Assembly (NCBI RefSeq): GCF_002234615.1
Contig: NZ_NMQW01000008.1
Location: 303,028 to 367,027 of the forward strand
DNA: 64,000 nucleotides
Origin: Paenibacillus rigui
Lineage (GTDB): Bacteria > Bacillota > Bacilli > Paenibacillales > NBRC-103111
Direction of reading: 5' to 3'
The notes below the pieces were generated by a model. The model worked only from the letters and a program-made list of their open reading frames with translations. It had not been told where the DNA came from and did no database searches. Shown in pieces: positions 1 to 7,650 of this stretch. Positions within the stretch are counted from its first letter, which is position 1. Every line of letters starts with the position of its first letter. Made by a program: the position numbers and the translations under genes.

Positions 1-264
1 ATCGTCAACCGTTCCCGCATGCTTACGATACCCCTGCTCAATCACTTGAGTCAGCTTTGCTTTGCCGTTGTCGATGAGACGGATAGCAAGCTGCTCCTTA
101 CTTTCGAAATACCAGTAAAACGTGCCTTGGGATACGCCGGAAGCCTTCACAACGTCTGAAATTTTCGTATTGTGATATCCTTTGCGGGCGAACAATTCCA
201 AAGCCGCTTTCATTAATATCTGCTCCCGCTGCTGTTCTTCATTCGATAATGTTGCCAGATTCAT
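1..264 (-). CDS. TetR/AcrR-family transcriptional regulator, N-terminal part (cut by window edge)
   Basis: The reverse strand reads 88 residues from ATG at 264 to the window edge. The N-terminal helix-turn-helix is typical of TetR repressors: an AALELFARKGY helix, then the recognition segment ASGVSQGTFYWYFESKEQL at about residues 44-62. A strong GAAAGGAG ribosome site lies 3-11 bases upstream of the ATG. The ligand-binding C-terminal domain is outside the window, so inducer and target are unknown. A perfect palindrome (282-295) and a good sigma-A promoter (317-346) lie just upstream, which suggests autoregulation; TetR genes are commonly autorepressed. The next visible gene is divergent, but 299 bp away. 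Confidence 0.9.
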   Translation of the reverse strand, partial: MNLATLSNEEQQREQILMKAALELFARKGYHNTKISDVVKASGVSQGTFYWYFESKEQLAIRLIDNGKAKLTQVIEQGYRKHAGTVDD

Positions 265-281
265 AAACTCCTTTCTTCTTA

Positions 282-295
282 ACTGACTCGTCAGT
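282..295. promoter_or_regulatory. Candidate TetR operator palindrome
   Basis: ACTGAC-TC-GTCAGT is a perfect 6-bp inverted repeat with a 2-bp spacer, located between the promoter and the start codon of the TetR gene. TGACTGA/GTCAGT-type palindromes are common operators for TetR repressors of the AcrR/QacR type. Binding by this protein is inferred from position only. Confidence 0.6.
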
Positions 296-316
296 CAAGT
301 CAATTCCGATGGGTTT

Positions 317-346
317 ACTATAGTATATTAGCTTATAAATCGTCAA
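317..346 (-). promoter_or_regulatory. Sigma-A promoter of the TetR gene
   Basis: On the reverse strand the -35 box is TTGACG (346-341) and the -10 box TATAGT (322-317), separated by 18 bp. The expected start point is about 20 bp before the palindrome, so a repressor bound there would block transcription. Confidence 0.65.
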
Positions 347-563
347 GCTTTAATTATTATGCACTCGAATGCACTGTATTATAAAAACGACAAATTCTTG
401 ATTTTAGTGACAAAATTATACAAATATATTAGAATGAATAGGAATCAATAGGACTAAGTATTCAATTTTTTGCATTTCTTTTCGACACGAGGTACAAATC
501 GCCGCTACTAGGAAGTGATATTTCCTAATTACGAAATCGTCTGACGAGAGGGGTGTTGATGAA

Positions 564-1211
564 GTGAAAGATGCTGTGCATCCTATTTTGGATAGGCTGC
601 TGGACAAAGACAAGGAAACCTATGAGCACGTTTTACGGGTAGGGACACTTGCCCATTGCTGGACTTCCCAGCTGGAGCTGCTTGAGTATGAGGAGCGTGA
701 AGCCTTTGTCGCGGGATGCTTCATCCACGATATCGGGAAAATTTTGATTGATACGAACATTTTGCAAAAGACCTCCAAGCTGGATCGGGAAGAATGGACC
801 CTGATGAGGATGCATCCGGAGCTGGGGGTAACTTTGCTGTCCATTGAAGAGATTAAGAATCCCAACATACTGGACATTGTCATGTATCATCATGAACGCT
901 GGGATGGGCTTGGCTACCCTCAGGGACTTCAAGGTACAAATATACCGAAGCTTGCCCGGATGTGCTCTATTATTGATGCGTTCGATGCCATGCTGTCAGA
1001 CCGTCCGTATAAAAAAGGGATGTCGCTGGAAGAGGCCAAGGCAGAGCTGCTGGCCCAAGCGGGTATTCAATTTGATGAAATGTATGTGAAGCAGTTTTTG
1101 AGCCTGCCGGATCACCTTTTACATCATCCGACATTAGACGATCTGGAGCAGATGGAACTCCAAGGAACTATTTTAATGAGCATACTTCCCAAAATGGGAA
1201 GTTGTTTGTAG
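564..1211 (+). CDS. HD-GYP domain protein (probable cyclic-di-GMP phosphodiesterase)
   Basis: 215 residues. The HD-GYP signature is complete: HDIGK at 55-59, HPELG at 84-88, paired HH at 109-110, ERWDGLGYP at 111-119 and DAFDAMLSDRPYK at 138-150. Proteins of this family hydrolyse cyclic-di-GMP using a bi- or trinuclear metal centre. No sensor or receiver domain is attached, so this is a stand-alone catalytic domain. The GTG start at 564 is forced: the in-line upstream ATG and GTG codons run into a stop at once, and GAGAGGGG lies 10 bp upstream. It probably works with the CBS-GGDEF protein at 1989 in the same locus. Confidence 0.88.
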   Translation: MKDAVHPILDRLLDKDKETYEHVLRVGTLAHCWTSQLELLEYEEREAFVAGCFIHDIGKILIDTNILQKTSKLDREEWTLMRMHPELGVTLLSIEEIKNPNILDIVMYHHERWDGLGYPQGLQGTNIPKLARMCSIIDAFDAMLSDRPYKKGMSLEEAKAELLAQAGIQFDEMYVKQFLSLPDHLLHHPTLDDLEQMELQGTILMSILPKMGSCL

Positions 1212-1230
1212 AGCCCCTTGTACGGTAACC

Positions 1231-1616
1231 TTGATTCCAATTTGGGAGGAGCGGACACCTTGTCCTTACGGCCTGTCAAGATTGATCTCTAATTTGAAGT
1301 GTTTCGCAGAGATTTCACCAAGCGACAGCGTACCATCATTCATTTCATCTCCTTATTATCCTTTGAGCTGGATAAGTCGTCTGCTATTATTCCTAAGCTG
1401 CAGGACTTTGAGCTTTGCGGAATTTCATCAACCAAAATTAAGGCTGAGCTGGTAGAGCTGGCAGAAGCCCAGGTTATTATTTGGGATAAAGACATTCATG
1501 AATTCAAAATGAATTTGAATTTCGAGGAGTGGCGCGTGGCCGTGAACAGCAAATGGATGGAATCGCGATTCCAGGACTTGCTCCTCATTAATAAACGTCA
1601 TTCGGAATGGCAATGA
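1231..1616 (+). pseudogene. Remnant resembling phage replication protein O, N-terminal domain
   Basis: From GTG 1299 an open frame of 105 residues carries the winged-helix pattern of the phage replication protein O N-terminal family: DFTKRQRTIIHFI, then IPKLQDFELCGISSTKIKAEL, then a VIIWD strand. The usual N-terminal lead-in is missing. In the same frame a TAA at 1290-1292 blocks upstream extension, and a neighbouring frame from 1231 stays open across the junction, so a frameshift near 1285-1298 is likely. No ribosome site precedes GTG 1299. It lies between two cyclic-di-GMP genes with no other phage gene nearby. It could still be expressed as a short DNA-binding protein; the broken reading is my preferred view. 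Confidence 0.5.
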
Positions 1617-1638
1617 ATTGAAATAAAGGAGTTTTTAT

Positions 1639-1992
1639 ATGAATGCCAAGAAAGTGTTCTCAAGAAAAGCAACCCTTTCCTTAAAAATGTCGGAGTTTGA
1701 AGTGCCTCCCATGCAGGATCTGCTTGTTATCGGACGTAAGGCTCCTATTGGACCGGAGGCAGTGAGACGGATGGCTGAGGCCCTATCGCCCGAGCAATTT
1801 ACCGTTATTAAGATCGATCATCCTAAGGTGGAAGCGGTCTTAATCCGTAATTCTCTGCTGCAGATGCTGGAGAAGGAGGTTTTAATCAATATTGTATTGG
1901 AGGAGGCAGAACGTTTGATCAATGATACGATGGTCATTCGATCCGAGCTCAAAATCGAAGTATCGGTGCAGCGGGAGGTGGAATTGCTGTGA
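1639..1992 (+). CDS. Hypothetical protein in the cyclic-di-GMP locus
   Basis: 117 residues, family not recognised. It starts with a basic segment (MNAKKVFSRKATL) followed by an alpha/beta-looking soluble body, with LLVIGRKAPIGPEAVRRMAEAL and a hydrophobic helix VLINIVLEEAERLIND; there is no signal peptide or membrane segment. An AAAGGAG ribosome site lies 8 bp before the ATG. Its stop overlaps the GTG start of the CBS-GGDEF gene by 4 bases, so the two are very probably translationally coupled. The coupling hints at a partner or regulator of that signalling protein, but nothing in the sequence proves a function. Confidence 0.75.
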   Translation: MNAKKVFSRKATLSLKMSEFEVPPMQDLLVIGRKAPIGPEAVRRMAEALSPEQFTVIKIDHPKVEAVLIRNSLLQMLEKEVLINIVLEEAERLINDTMVIRSELKIEVSVQREVELL

Positions 1993-2789
1993 AGGTGAAG
2001 GAGATCATGTCTTCGCCGCTCCGAACGGTTTCCTCTAACAAAAGTGTCCAGTTTGCGGCAGAGCTCATGGAAGAGCTTAGAATCGGGTCACTGGCGGTTA
2101 TGGACCACTCGGAAATTACAGGAATCATTACATCACGTGATGCCAGAAAAGCACACCCGAACCGGATTGTTGCGGATGCGATGACCCCTGAGCCGATTAC
2201 TGTCTCTACAGACAGCTACGGCTGGGATGCACTGCAGGTGATGGAACGCCACGGCATTGAACGGCTGCTTATCAGGGAAAGCGAACAAGTCGTCGGGATC
2301 ATTACGCGAGATGCGATCCGTGTCCGGTTGAGCGAGCTTTTGGACCCGTTAACGGGCATGTTTCGTTCAGGTTACATTCAAAGCATTGGGGAGGAGATGC
2401 TGGACAACCGGCAGCCCTTCCATTTACTTTTTGTAGATATGAATAATTTCGGTAAAATCAACAAGGTTTACGGACATCCTGTCGGAGATGATGTGATCAG
2501 AGGCTTTGCGGAACGGATTCGAGCCTTGTCGACCTCCCAGGATTTTTTCTGCAGGTATGCCGGGGATGAATTTGTTATTGTTACGCTGCAAGCGGAGGAG
2601 GATGTACAAAGCCTGGTTCGGAGGCTGAGCGAGCCGTTTATCGTCTCCGGGGTCCCGGTTACATCCGCAGTTGGTGTTGTAGGCCCCTCAGAGCCGGCGT
2701 TTTTTTCCCTTTCCTTCCGGGAAATTGTGAGTAAGGCAAGCCTCCAATCGTCTACGATTAAGAAGATGGAGCTGCTTCGGCGCAATTAG
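1989..2789 (+). CDS. CBS-CBS-GGDEF protein (predicted diguanylate cyclase)
   Basis: 266 residues. Two CBS repeats occupy about 1-55 and 58-115 (each ending in a GIITSRDA/GIITRDA strand-helix), followed by a GGDEF domain at about 118-255. The catalytic signature is AGDEF at 191-195, a form found in active cyclases, and DPLTGM at 119-124 matches the usual domain entry. An RxxD inhibitory site is not present at the expected place upstream of AGDEF, so classical product inhibition is unlikely. CBS pairs bind adenine nucleotides in many proteins, so energy or nucleotide status may control cyclic-di-GMP synthesis here. The GTG start overlaps the preceding stop. The HD-GYP protein at 564 would supply the opposite activity. 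Confidence 0.87.
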   Translation: MKVKEIMSSPLRTVSSNKSVQFAAELMEELRIGSLAVMDHSEITGIITSRDARKAHPNRIVADAMTPEPITVSTDSYGWDALQVMERHGIERLLIRESEQVVGIITRDAIRVRLSELLDPLTGMFRSGYIQSIGEEMLDNRQPFHLLFVDMNNFGKINKVYGHPVGDDVIRGFAERIRALSTSQDFFCRYAGDEFVIVTLQAEEDVQSLVRRLSEPFIVSGVPVTSAVGVVGPSEPAFFSLSFREIVSKASLQSSTIKKMELLRRN

Positions 2790-2810
2790 TAAATTTTCAG
2801 AAAATTCACT

Positions 2811-2838
2811 GGACAGACGTTTCCAAAGGTGTATAATA
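2811..2838 (+). promoter_or_regulatory. Sigma-A promoter of ilvA
   Basis: TGGACA (2811-2816), 16-bp spacer, TATAAT (2833-2838), about 30 bp before the ilvA start. The leader is too short for a T-box or other attenuator. Confidence 0.65.
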
Positions 2839-2867
2839 ATAAAATTACTTAACAACCGGAGGAAGCT

Positions 2868-4121
2868 ATGACCCATTCATCCATCAAGCTTGAAGATATC
2901 CTTGTCGCCAGTCATGTTCTGAAGGATGTCGTACATCACACGCCTTTGCAAAAAAACTTTATTTTGTCGGAGAAATATAATTGCAACGTCTACTTGAAAC
3001 GGGAAGATTTGCAGGTGGTGCGTTCCTTTAAAATCCGCGGAGCTTACAATTTGATGCGCAGCCTGCCGGAGGAGAGGCTCCTTCGGGGTGTCGTGTGCGC
3101 AAGCGCGGGCAACCATGCCCAAGGGATGGCTTATTCCTGTAAAGCGCTAGGCGTACAAGGGAAAATTTTTATGCCTACGACCACGCCGCGCCAAAAAATT
3201 TCGCAGGTGAAGCTGTTCGGAGGATCATTCATTGAAGTCATTCTCATCGGAGATACCTTCGATGATTCGTTGAACGAAGCGCTGCGGTACAGCGAGCGGG
3301 AGGACCTGCAATTTATTCATCCCTTCGATCATCTGAAGGTTATTGCCGGGCAAGGGACGGTAGGGATGGAGCTCATGTCAGATATGCGTGATCCCGTTGA
3401 TTTTGTATTCGCAGGCATCGGCGGGGGCGGCTTGGCTGCAGGTGTAGGTACATATATCAAAAGCATCAGCCCCTCAACCCGGTTCATCGGAGTCGAATCA
3501 ACCGGAGCGCCCTCGATGAGGGAGGCTTTCGATCGAGGTGAGATCGTGACTCTGACGGATATCGACAAATTCGTGGATGGTACGGCCGTCAAGCGGGTTG
3601 GTGAGGTGACGTATGAGATTTGCCGAGATGTCGTTGACGATATCGTCGTGGTGCCTGAGGGCAAAGTATGTACGACGATTTTGGATCTGTATAACGAGAA
3701 TGCGATCGTCGCTGAGCCGGCTGGCGCGCTGACGATCACTGCGTTAGATTTTTACCGGGAACAGATTGCCGGCAAGAACGTAGTCTGCATCATCAGCGGC
3801 GGAAATAACGATATCGACCGGATGCAGGAAATCAAGGAGCGCTCCCTCATTTACGAGGGATTGAAGCATTACTTTACCGTCGAGTTCCCTCAGCGGGCAG
3901 GAGCGCTGCGTGAGTTTCTGGATGAGGTGCTTGGGCCTAACGATGATATCGTCCGCTTTGAATATACGAAGAAAACGAGCAAGGAGAACGGCCCGGCGCT
4001 TGTTGGCATCGAGCTGAAGAACAAAGAGGATTATGGGCCTTTGATTGAACGAATGGCGGCCAAAGGCATCAAGTATGTGGAGATTAACAAAAATCCGCAT
4101 TTGTTCAACTTATTGATTTAA
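2868..4121 (+). CDS. ilvA: Threonine dehydratase (biosynthetic type, single ACT-like domain)
   Basis: 417 residues, close to the roughly 420 of Bacillus IlvA. It is a fold-type II PLP enzyme that deaminates threonine to 2-oxobutanoate, the first step of isoleucine synthesis. The PLP lysine is K55 in SFKIRGAYN, the phosphate-binding glycine loop is GIGGGGLAAG, and CASAGNHAQG is the substrate-binding segment. The last ~90 residues (YFTVEFPQRAGALREFLDEV onward) form the short regulatory ACT-like domain, as in Bacillus rather than the two-domain E. coli enzyme. GGAGGAAGCT precedes the ATG. It is monocistronic: own promoter at 2811 and a terminator after the stop. Confidence 0.95.
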   Translation: MTHSSIKLEDILVASHVLKDVVHHTPLQKNFILSEKYNCNVYLKREDLQVVRSFKIRGAYNLMRSLPEERLLRGVVCASAGNHAQGMAYSCKALGVQGKIFMPTTTPRQKISQVKLFGGSFIEVILIGDTFDDSLNEALRYSEREDLQFIHPFDHLKVIAGQGTVGMELMSDMRDPVDFVFAGIGGGGLAAGVGTYIKSISPSTRFIGVESTGAPSMREAFDRGEIVTLTDIDKFVDGTAVKRVGEVTYEICRDVVDDIVVVPEGKVCTTILDLYNENAIVAEPAGALTITALDFYREQIAGKNVVCIISGGNNDIDRMQEIKERSLIYEGLKHYFTVEFPQRAGALREFLDEVLGPNDDIVRFEYTKKTSKENGPALVGIELKNKEDYGPLIERMAAKGIKYVEINKNPHLFNLLI

Positions 4122-4148
4122 TTTATTGATTTTGATCGTGACCCAATG

Positions 4149-4191
4149 ACCGGCCGGGCTCCCTTCCAATGAGGGGAGCGTCGGTTTTTTT
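4149..4191 (+). terminator. Rho-independent terminator after ilvA
   Basis: GC-rich stem (CGGGCTCCC pairing with GGGGAGCGTCG), loop TTCCAATGA, followed by a run of seven T. Confidence 0.8.
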
Positions 4192-4218
4192 GTTCTTAAC
4201 AGGGATGGGGGAATCGCT

Positions 4219-4875
4219 TCATGCATGGCTGCTTAACCTATACCGCGTCAACCGGTTATGATTGGAGGCTTCACCTATAAAAATCCCCTCCGCCTGGAAT
4301 CGCTTGAGCCAGTTGACGGCGGCACGGCTGGTCATTTGGAACGCATCAGCTACATCCCGCGGCTTCAAAATCCCGTTTCGCTGCCGGGCCATCTGAATCA
4401 ATAGGCTCCTGCGCAGCTTCCAAATATCCGCATCCTGCGGCTGAAGCTCCGTCTTGCTCTGCTGGGACCACCAATGACCAATGGCCTGCTTGATTTGCCG
4501 CTGGCAGTGATGCGGTTCATTCTCTACTTGATCCGCAGAAAACCGGAGGACGAGCCAACCCGAGAGGACAAGCTGGTTGTGTGCTGTCCACCTTTTATTT
4601 AGCTCCTCCTGTGAGATGGACGAGGAGAGAAGAGGGCAATCGGTAATTTCAATGAGCAGCTTCAGGTTGAAGCGGTTGTACATGAATTGAACCCAATCCT
4701 GATGTGCCTTATGGGATTCTTCACATACTTCGTATGGAAAACCGGCTTGCAATCCGTGGTAATCGTACTGAAAAGCAGGGCCCCAGACTTGCTCCAGGAA
4801 GAGCAGCTCGGAGCGCGTCCAATCGTTTTCTTGCCTGCATTGCTGTTGGCTGTATCTTATTAAATTCGGATTCAT
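4219..4875 (-). CDS. Protein with PD-(D/E)xK/DUF559-like nuclease fold and C-terminal HTH
   Basis: 218 residues from ATG 4875, chosen over a longer reading because AAGGAGAG lies about 9 bp upstream. Residues 60-130 resemble the DUF559/Vsr-like nuclease fold: LLIEITDCP strand, a helix with KRWTAHNQLVLSGW, then LVLRFSADQVENEP. However, the usual acidic catalytic residue after the IEI strand is not clear, so it may be catalytically dead. The last ~55 residues (PRDVADAFQMTSRAAVNWLKRFQAEGIF) are a winged-helix/HTH segment. The combination suggests a DNA-binding protein of unknown role. It follows the aminotransferase on the same strand, but a terminator separates them. Confidence 0.6.
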   Translation of the reverse strand: MNPNLIRYSQQQCRQENDWTRSELLFLEQVWGPAFQYDYHGLQAGFPYEVCEESHKAHQDWVQFMYNRFNLKLLIEITDCPLLSSSISQEELNKRWTAHNQLVLSGWLVLRFSADQVENEPHHCQRQIKQAIGHWWSQQSKTELQPQDADIWKLRRSLLIQMARQRNGILKPRDVADAFQMTSRAAVNWLKRFQAEGIFIGEASNHNRLTRYRLSSHA

Positions 4876-4899
4876 GGGCTTGTTCTCTCCTTGGTATAG

Positions 4900-4943
4900 A
4901 AAAATAAAACACCCCACAGCAGGTAAGACTGCCGCGGGGTGTG
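4900..4943 (-). terminator. Terminator downstream of the aminotransferase
   Basis: Stem ACACCCC/GGGGTGT with an inner GCAG/CTGC pairing. On the reverse strand it is followed by TTTTATTTTTC. It ends the 4991-6298 transcript before the start of the 4219-4875 gene. Confidence 0.7.
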
Positions 4944-4990
4944 CTTCACTCCGAATAGGGATTCAATTCGTTATTCAAAACATGTGTTAA

Positions 4991-6298
4991 TTATTGTGCA
5001 GCGACCTTCTCCAAATCCTGTACGCCTTGGAAAATGGTTTGGAAGAGCTCTTCCAGATTCGCTTCCTCAATGCAAGAGAATGCGACGCGCAGGTCGGTAT
5101 CGCCAAGAGCAATCGTGCCGACGCCGTACTTATCAAGCAGGTGAACACGAAGCGTTTCCGCATCGACGGTTTTCAGCTTCAAGCACATGAAGTAGCCGGA
5201 GTTGAAAGGATAGTATTCCCATGCCGCATCGAAGCTTCCTTGATCCAGCAAATCCTTCACTTTGTTGGCACGGCCCTTCATGATCTCGAATTTCTCCAGC
5301 TTTTGGGCGTGGAATTCGGGTGCTTTCAATGCATGAAGCACGAATGTTTGGGAAGGATGCGGTCCGCTTGAGATCGTCGCACGGATGATTCCCAGCGTTT
5401 TTTGCTCCAGCGCCGCCAAGGTTGCTTCGCTTTGTCCGGTATAGGTAATGAAGCCGACCCGGAAGCCCCATACGAATTCTTCTTTGGTCGCGCCATCGAT
5501 TTTGATGGACAGTACACGCGGATGAAGATCGGTCAATTGACCTGCCAACGATTCTTGCAGCGAATCTTCAAAGAAAAGACCGAAGTAAGCATCGTCGGTA
5601 ACGGCAACAACATTGATTCCGGCTTCCGCCCCTTCTTTAATCGCCGCGACGATCTGCTTGCCTTCCTCCGGACCTGGCGTGTAACCGGTAGGGTTGTTCG
5701 GGAAGTTCAGAACGACAATGGCTTTCCCCTTGCTTTGCTGCGCGAGAATCGCTTGCCGGAGGCCTTCCGCGTTGAATTGACGTTCGCTATTGTACAAAGG
5801 ATAGTTTACGATCTCGGCGCCGCGGCGAATGCCGAACGTCAGTTCATAGTTCTCCCAATTTTTATCCGGAATAATGACGGCATCACCTGCATCTGCAAAC
5901 AGATCGGCTACGATGCTAAGGCCATGTGTCAATGCGTTGGTTACGATGGGAAGGCCAAGGCTTTTTCCTTGCAGCGAAGGATTCTCCTCAAGCATCTTCA
6001 CACGCCAAGCAGCACGAAGTTCCGGTTTACCGGCAGGAGGAGCATACTCGTAAATGTCTTTCGGATCGTAAGCGGAAAGAGTGTCCTGGATCACCTTAAG
6101 ATGCATAGGCTTGCCGTTTTCCAGCGCGGTTCCGATCGTAGCATTAAACTTTTTGGCTTTTTGCTTGGCTTCAGCAGATTGGCTAAGAATGCCTACCTTA
6201 GGGAAATAAATTTGTTTACCCAGGTTGGACAGCATGTCATAAACATGCGGGTTTTCTTTGGCAATCGTATCATTCAGCTGTTGTGCAAGAGGGTTCAT
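4991..6298 (-). CDS. Class I/II aminotransferase (aromatic-type, PLP dependent)
   Basis: 435 residues with the fold-type I aminotransferase landmarks: NFPNNPTGYTPG (PLP/substrate binding), VTDDAYFGLFF (Asp for the pyridine nitrogen) and SIKIDGATKEEFVWGFRVGF, where the Lys after GAT forms the Schiff base and the Arg of GFRVGF binds the carboxylate. A C-terminal DLRVAFSCIEEANLEELF completes the family pattern. The long N-terminal part (YFPKVGILSQSAEAKQKAKKFNATIG) is typical of a Bacillales subgroup annotated only as aromatic or general aminotransferase; the true amino donor cannot be read from sequence. GGAAGGATG lies about 9 bp before the ATG. It is a monocistronic unit with its own terminator. 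Confidence 0.85.
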   Translation of the reverse strand: MNPLAQQLNDTIAKENPHVYDMLSNLGKQIYFPKVGILSQSAEAKQKAKKFNATIGTALENGKPMHLKVIQDTLSAYDPKDIYEYAPPAGKPELRAAWRVKMLEENPSLQGKSLGLPIVTNALTHGLSIVADLFADAGDAVIIPDKNWENYELTFGIRRGAEIVNYPLYNSERQFNAEGLRQAILAQQSKGKAIVVLNFPNNPTGYTPGPEEGKQIVAAIKEGAEAGINVVAVTDDAYFGLFFEDSLQESLAGQLTDLHPRVLSIKIDGATKEEFVWGFRVGFITYTGQSEATLAALEQKTLGIIRATISSGPHPSQTFVLHALKAPEFHAQKLEKFEIMKGRANKVKDLLDQGSFDAAWEYYPFNSGYFMCLKLKTVDAETLRVHLLDKYGVGTIALGDTDLRVAFSCIEEANLEELFQTIFQGVQDLEKVAAQ

Positions 6299-6567
6299 TT
6301 CTTGTTCATCCTTCCATTGAGCTAGCTAATATTAGGCTATATTATATCATTTTACTTCAGGTGCGTCACTGTTGAAATGGCAAAAGTGAGAACAATTTTC
6401 AATCCTGTGAAGATCGGCGCCGATTGTAGCGGGATGCGGCAATTTATGTTACGATAGAAGACGTGTGGAGGGGACGGTCTTTGCCTATGGCTTAAGTTTA
6501 AACGTTTTATTATTGGCTTTTGCCTGGATTCGATTCCCCAAATTATTTTGAGGAGGCTTTTTTTACA

Positions 6568-7401
6568 ATGGAAATCAGATACGCTAATAGTCCTGCTGAA
6601 ACGAAAACGTTCGATACGGATCGTTTGAGAAATGAATTTTTGATTGAAGAGCTGTTCGTTCCAGGCCAATTGAACATGGTATACAGCCATGTGGACCGTT
6701 TTATTACAGGTGGTGTAATTCCAACAAACGAGCCGATCAAATTGGAAGCGGACAAGCATGAAATGGGTGCGGACTTCTTCTTGGAGCGTCGTGAAATCGG
6801 GATCATCAACGTTGGACCTAAAGGCTCCGTTACTGTAGATGGTACGGTTTATGAACTGGATACGAAAGAATGCGTATATATCGGTCTTGGTAACCAAGAC
6901 GTATTGTTCAACAGCGCGGATCCTAAAAATCCGGCTCGCTTCTACTTCAACTCTACTCCGGCTCACAAAAACTACCCAACGGTAAAAGTTACACTTGCCG
7001 ATGCGGAAACCGAGCACTTGGGTTCGATCAATTCCTCCAACGAGCGCGTTATTCACAGATTCATCCACTTGAACGGTGTACAAAGCTGTCAATTGGTTAT
7101 GGGGATGACTTTGTTGAAGCCGGGCAACATGTGGAACACTATGCCTTGCCACACGCACAACCGCCGCTCCGAGGTATACTTCTACTTCGATATGCCGGAA
7201 GACGGTCTTGTGTTCCATTTCATGGGCGAGCCTAGCGAAACCCGTCACCTGGTTGTCCGCAATGAACAAGCTATTATCTCCCCAAGCTGGTCGATTCACT
7301 CCGGCGTAGGCACGAACAATTATACTTTCATCTGGGCTATGGCCGGCGAGAACCAAGTATTCCACGATATGGATAAAGTAGCACCGCAGGATTTGAAATA
7401 A
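6568..7401 (+). CDS. kduI: 4-deoxy-L-threo-5-hexosulose-uronate ketol-isomerase (5-keto-4-deoxyuronate isomerase)
   Basis: 277 residues, matching the 278 of E. coli KduI. The start at 6568 is set by AGGAGG 12 bp upstream; a longer frame to 6520 lacks a ribosome site. The double-cupin zinc site is visible as PCHTHNRRSEVYFYF with a later His in WSIHSG. It isomerises the unsaturated uronate produced in pectin and glycosaminoglycan breakdown before KduD reduces it. No kduD, lyase or transporter gene is next to it, so it is an orphan here, with a terminator directly after it. An extended -10 (TGTTACGAT) near 6450 is a possible promoter. Confidence 0.95.
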   Translation: MEIRYANSPAETKTFDTDRLRNEFLIEELFVPGQLNMVYSHVDRFITGGVIPTNEPIKLEADKHEMGADFFLERREIGIINVGPKGSVTVDGTVYELDTKECVYIGLGNQDVLFNSADPKNPARFYFNSTPAHKNYPTVKVTLADAETEHLGSINSSNERVIHRFIHLNGVQSCQLVMGMTLLKPGNMWNTMPCHTHNRRSEVYFYFDMPEDGLVFHFMGEPSETRHLVVRNEQAIISPSWSIHSGVGTNNYTFIWAMAGENQVFHDMDKVAPQDLK

Positions 7402-7439
7402 TCATTTTTTGTTACAGATGTAAGCCATATGAATGACGA

Positions 7440-7466
7440 AAGGGCGCTGAGAAGCGCTCTTTTTTG
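7440..7466 (+). terminator. Terminator after kduI
   Basis: GGGCGCT/AGCGCTC stem with a GAGA loop followed by six T. Confidence 0.8.
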
Positions 7467-7495
7467 TGCTTTCTATAGATCATGACTGAATATTG

Positions 7496-7613
7496 TGTAG
7501 AAATTTTAATTATATGGTTTTAAAAAAAGGATTTTTGTATCGACCTGTAGAATATTAATTCTTCGTGTAAGTAAAAAATTACCAAAAAAGGGATAGTGTA
7601 GAAATCTGTCGAA
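7496..7613 (+). promoter_or_regulatory. Cluster of Spo0A-box-like heptamers upstream of the ThDP enzyme
   Basis: One exact 0A-box core TGTCGAA (7607-7613) and three one-mismatch copies TGTAGAA (7496-7502, 7546-7552, 7597-7603), all in the same orientation, lie within 118 bp of AT-rich leader. The exact copy ends 37 bp before the proposed start codon. Function is inferred from the motif only. Confidence 0.35.
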
Positions 7614-7650
7614 CGAAATCGAAAATTAAACCGAGGGGGAGATGGATGTT

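Noticed and set aside
481..487. Reverse-oriented TGTCGAA (Spo0A box core) before the HD-GYP gene
   Set aside because: A single heptamer is expected several times by chance in 64 kb, and no neighbouring copy supports it.
5402..6325. 307-residue plus-strand ORF opposite the aminotransferase
   Set aside because: It is a shadow of a complete PLP aminotransferase gene and lacks a ribosome site.
6352..7365. 337-residue reverse-strand ORF opposite kduI
   Set aside because: kduI is a full-length, strongly recognisable enzyme with a ribosome site; the antisense frame has no recognisable domain.
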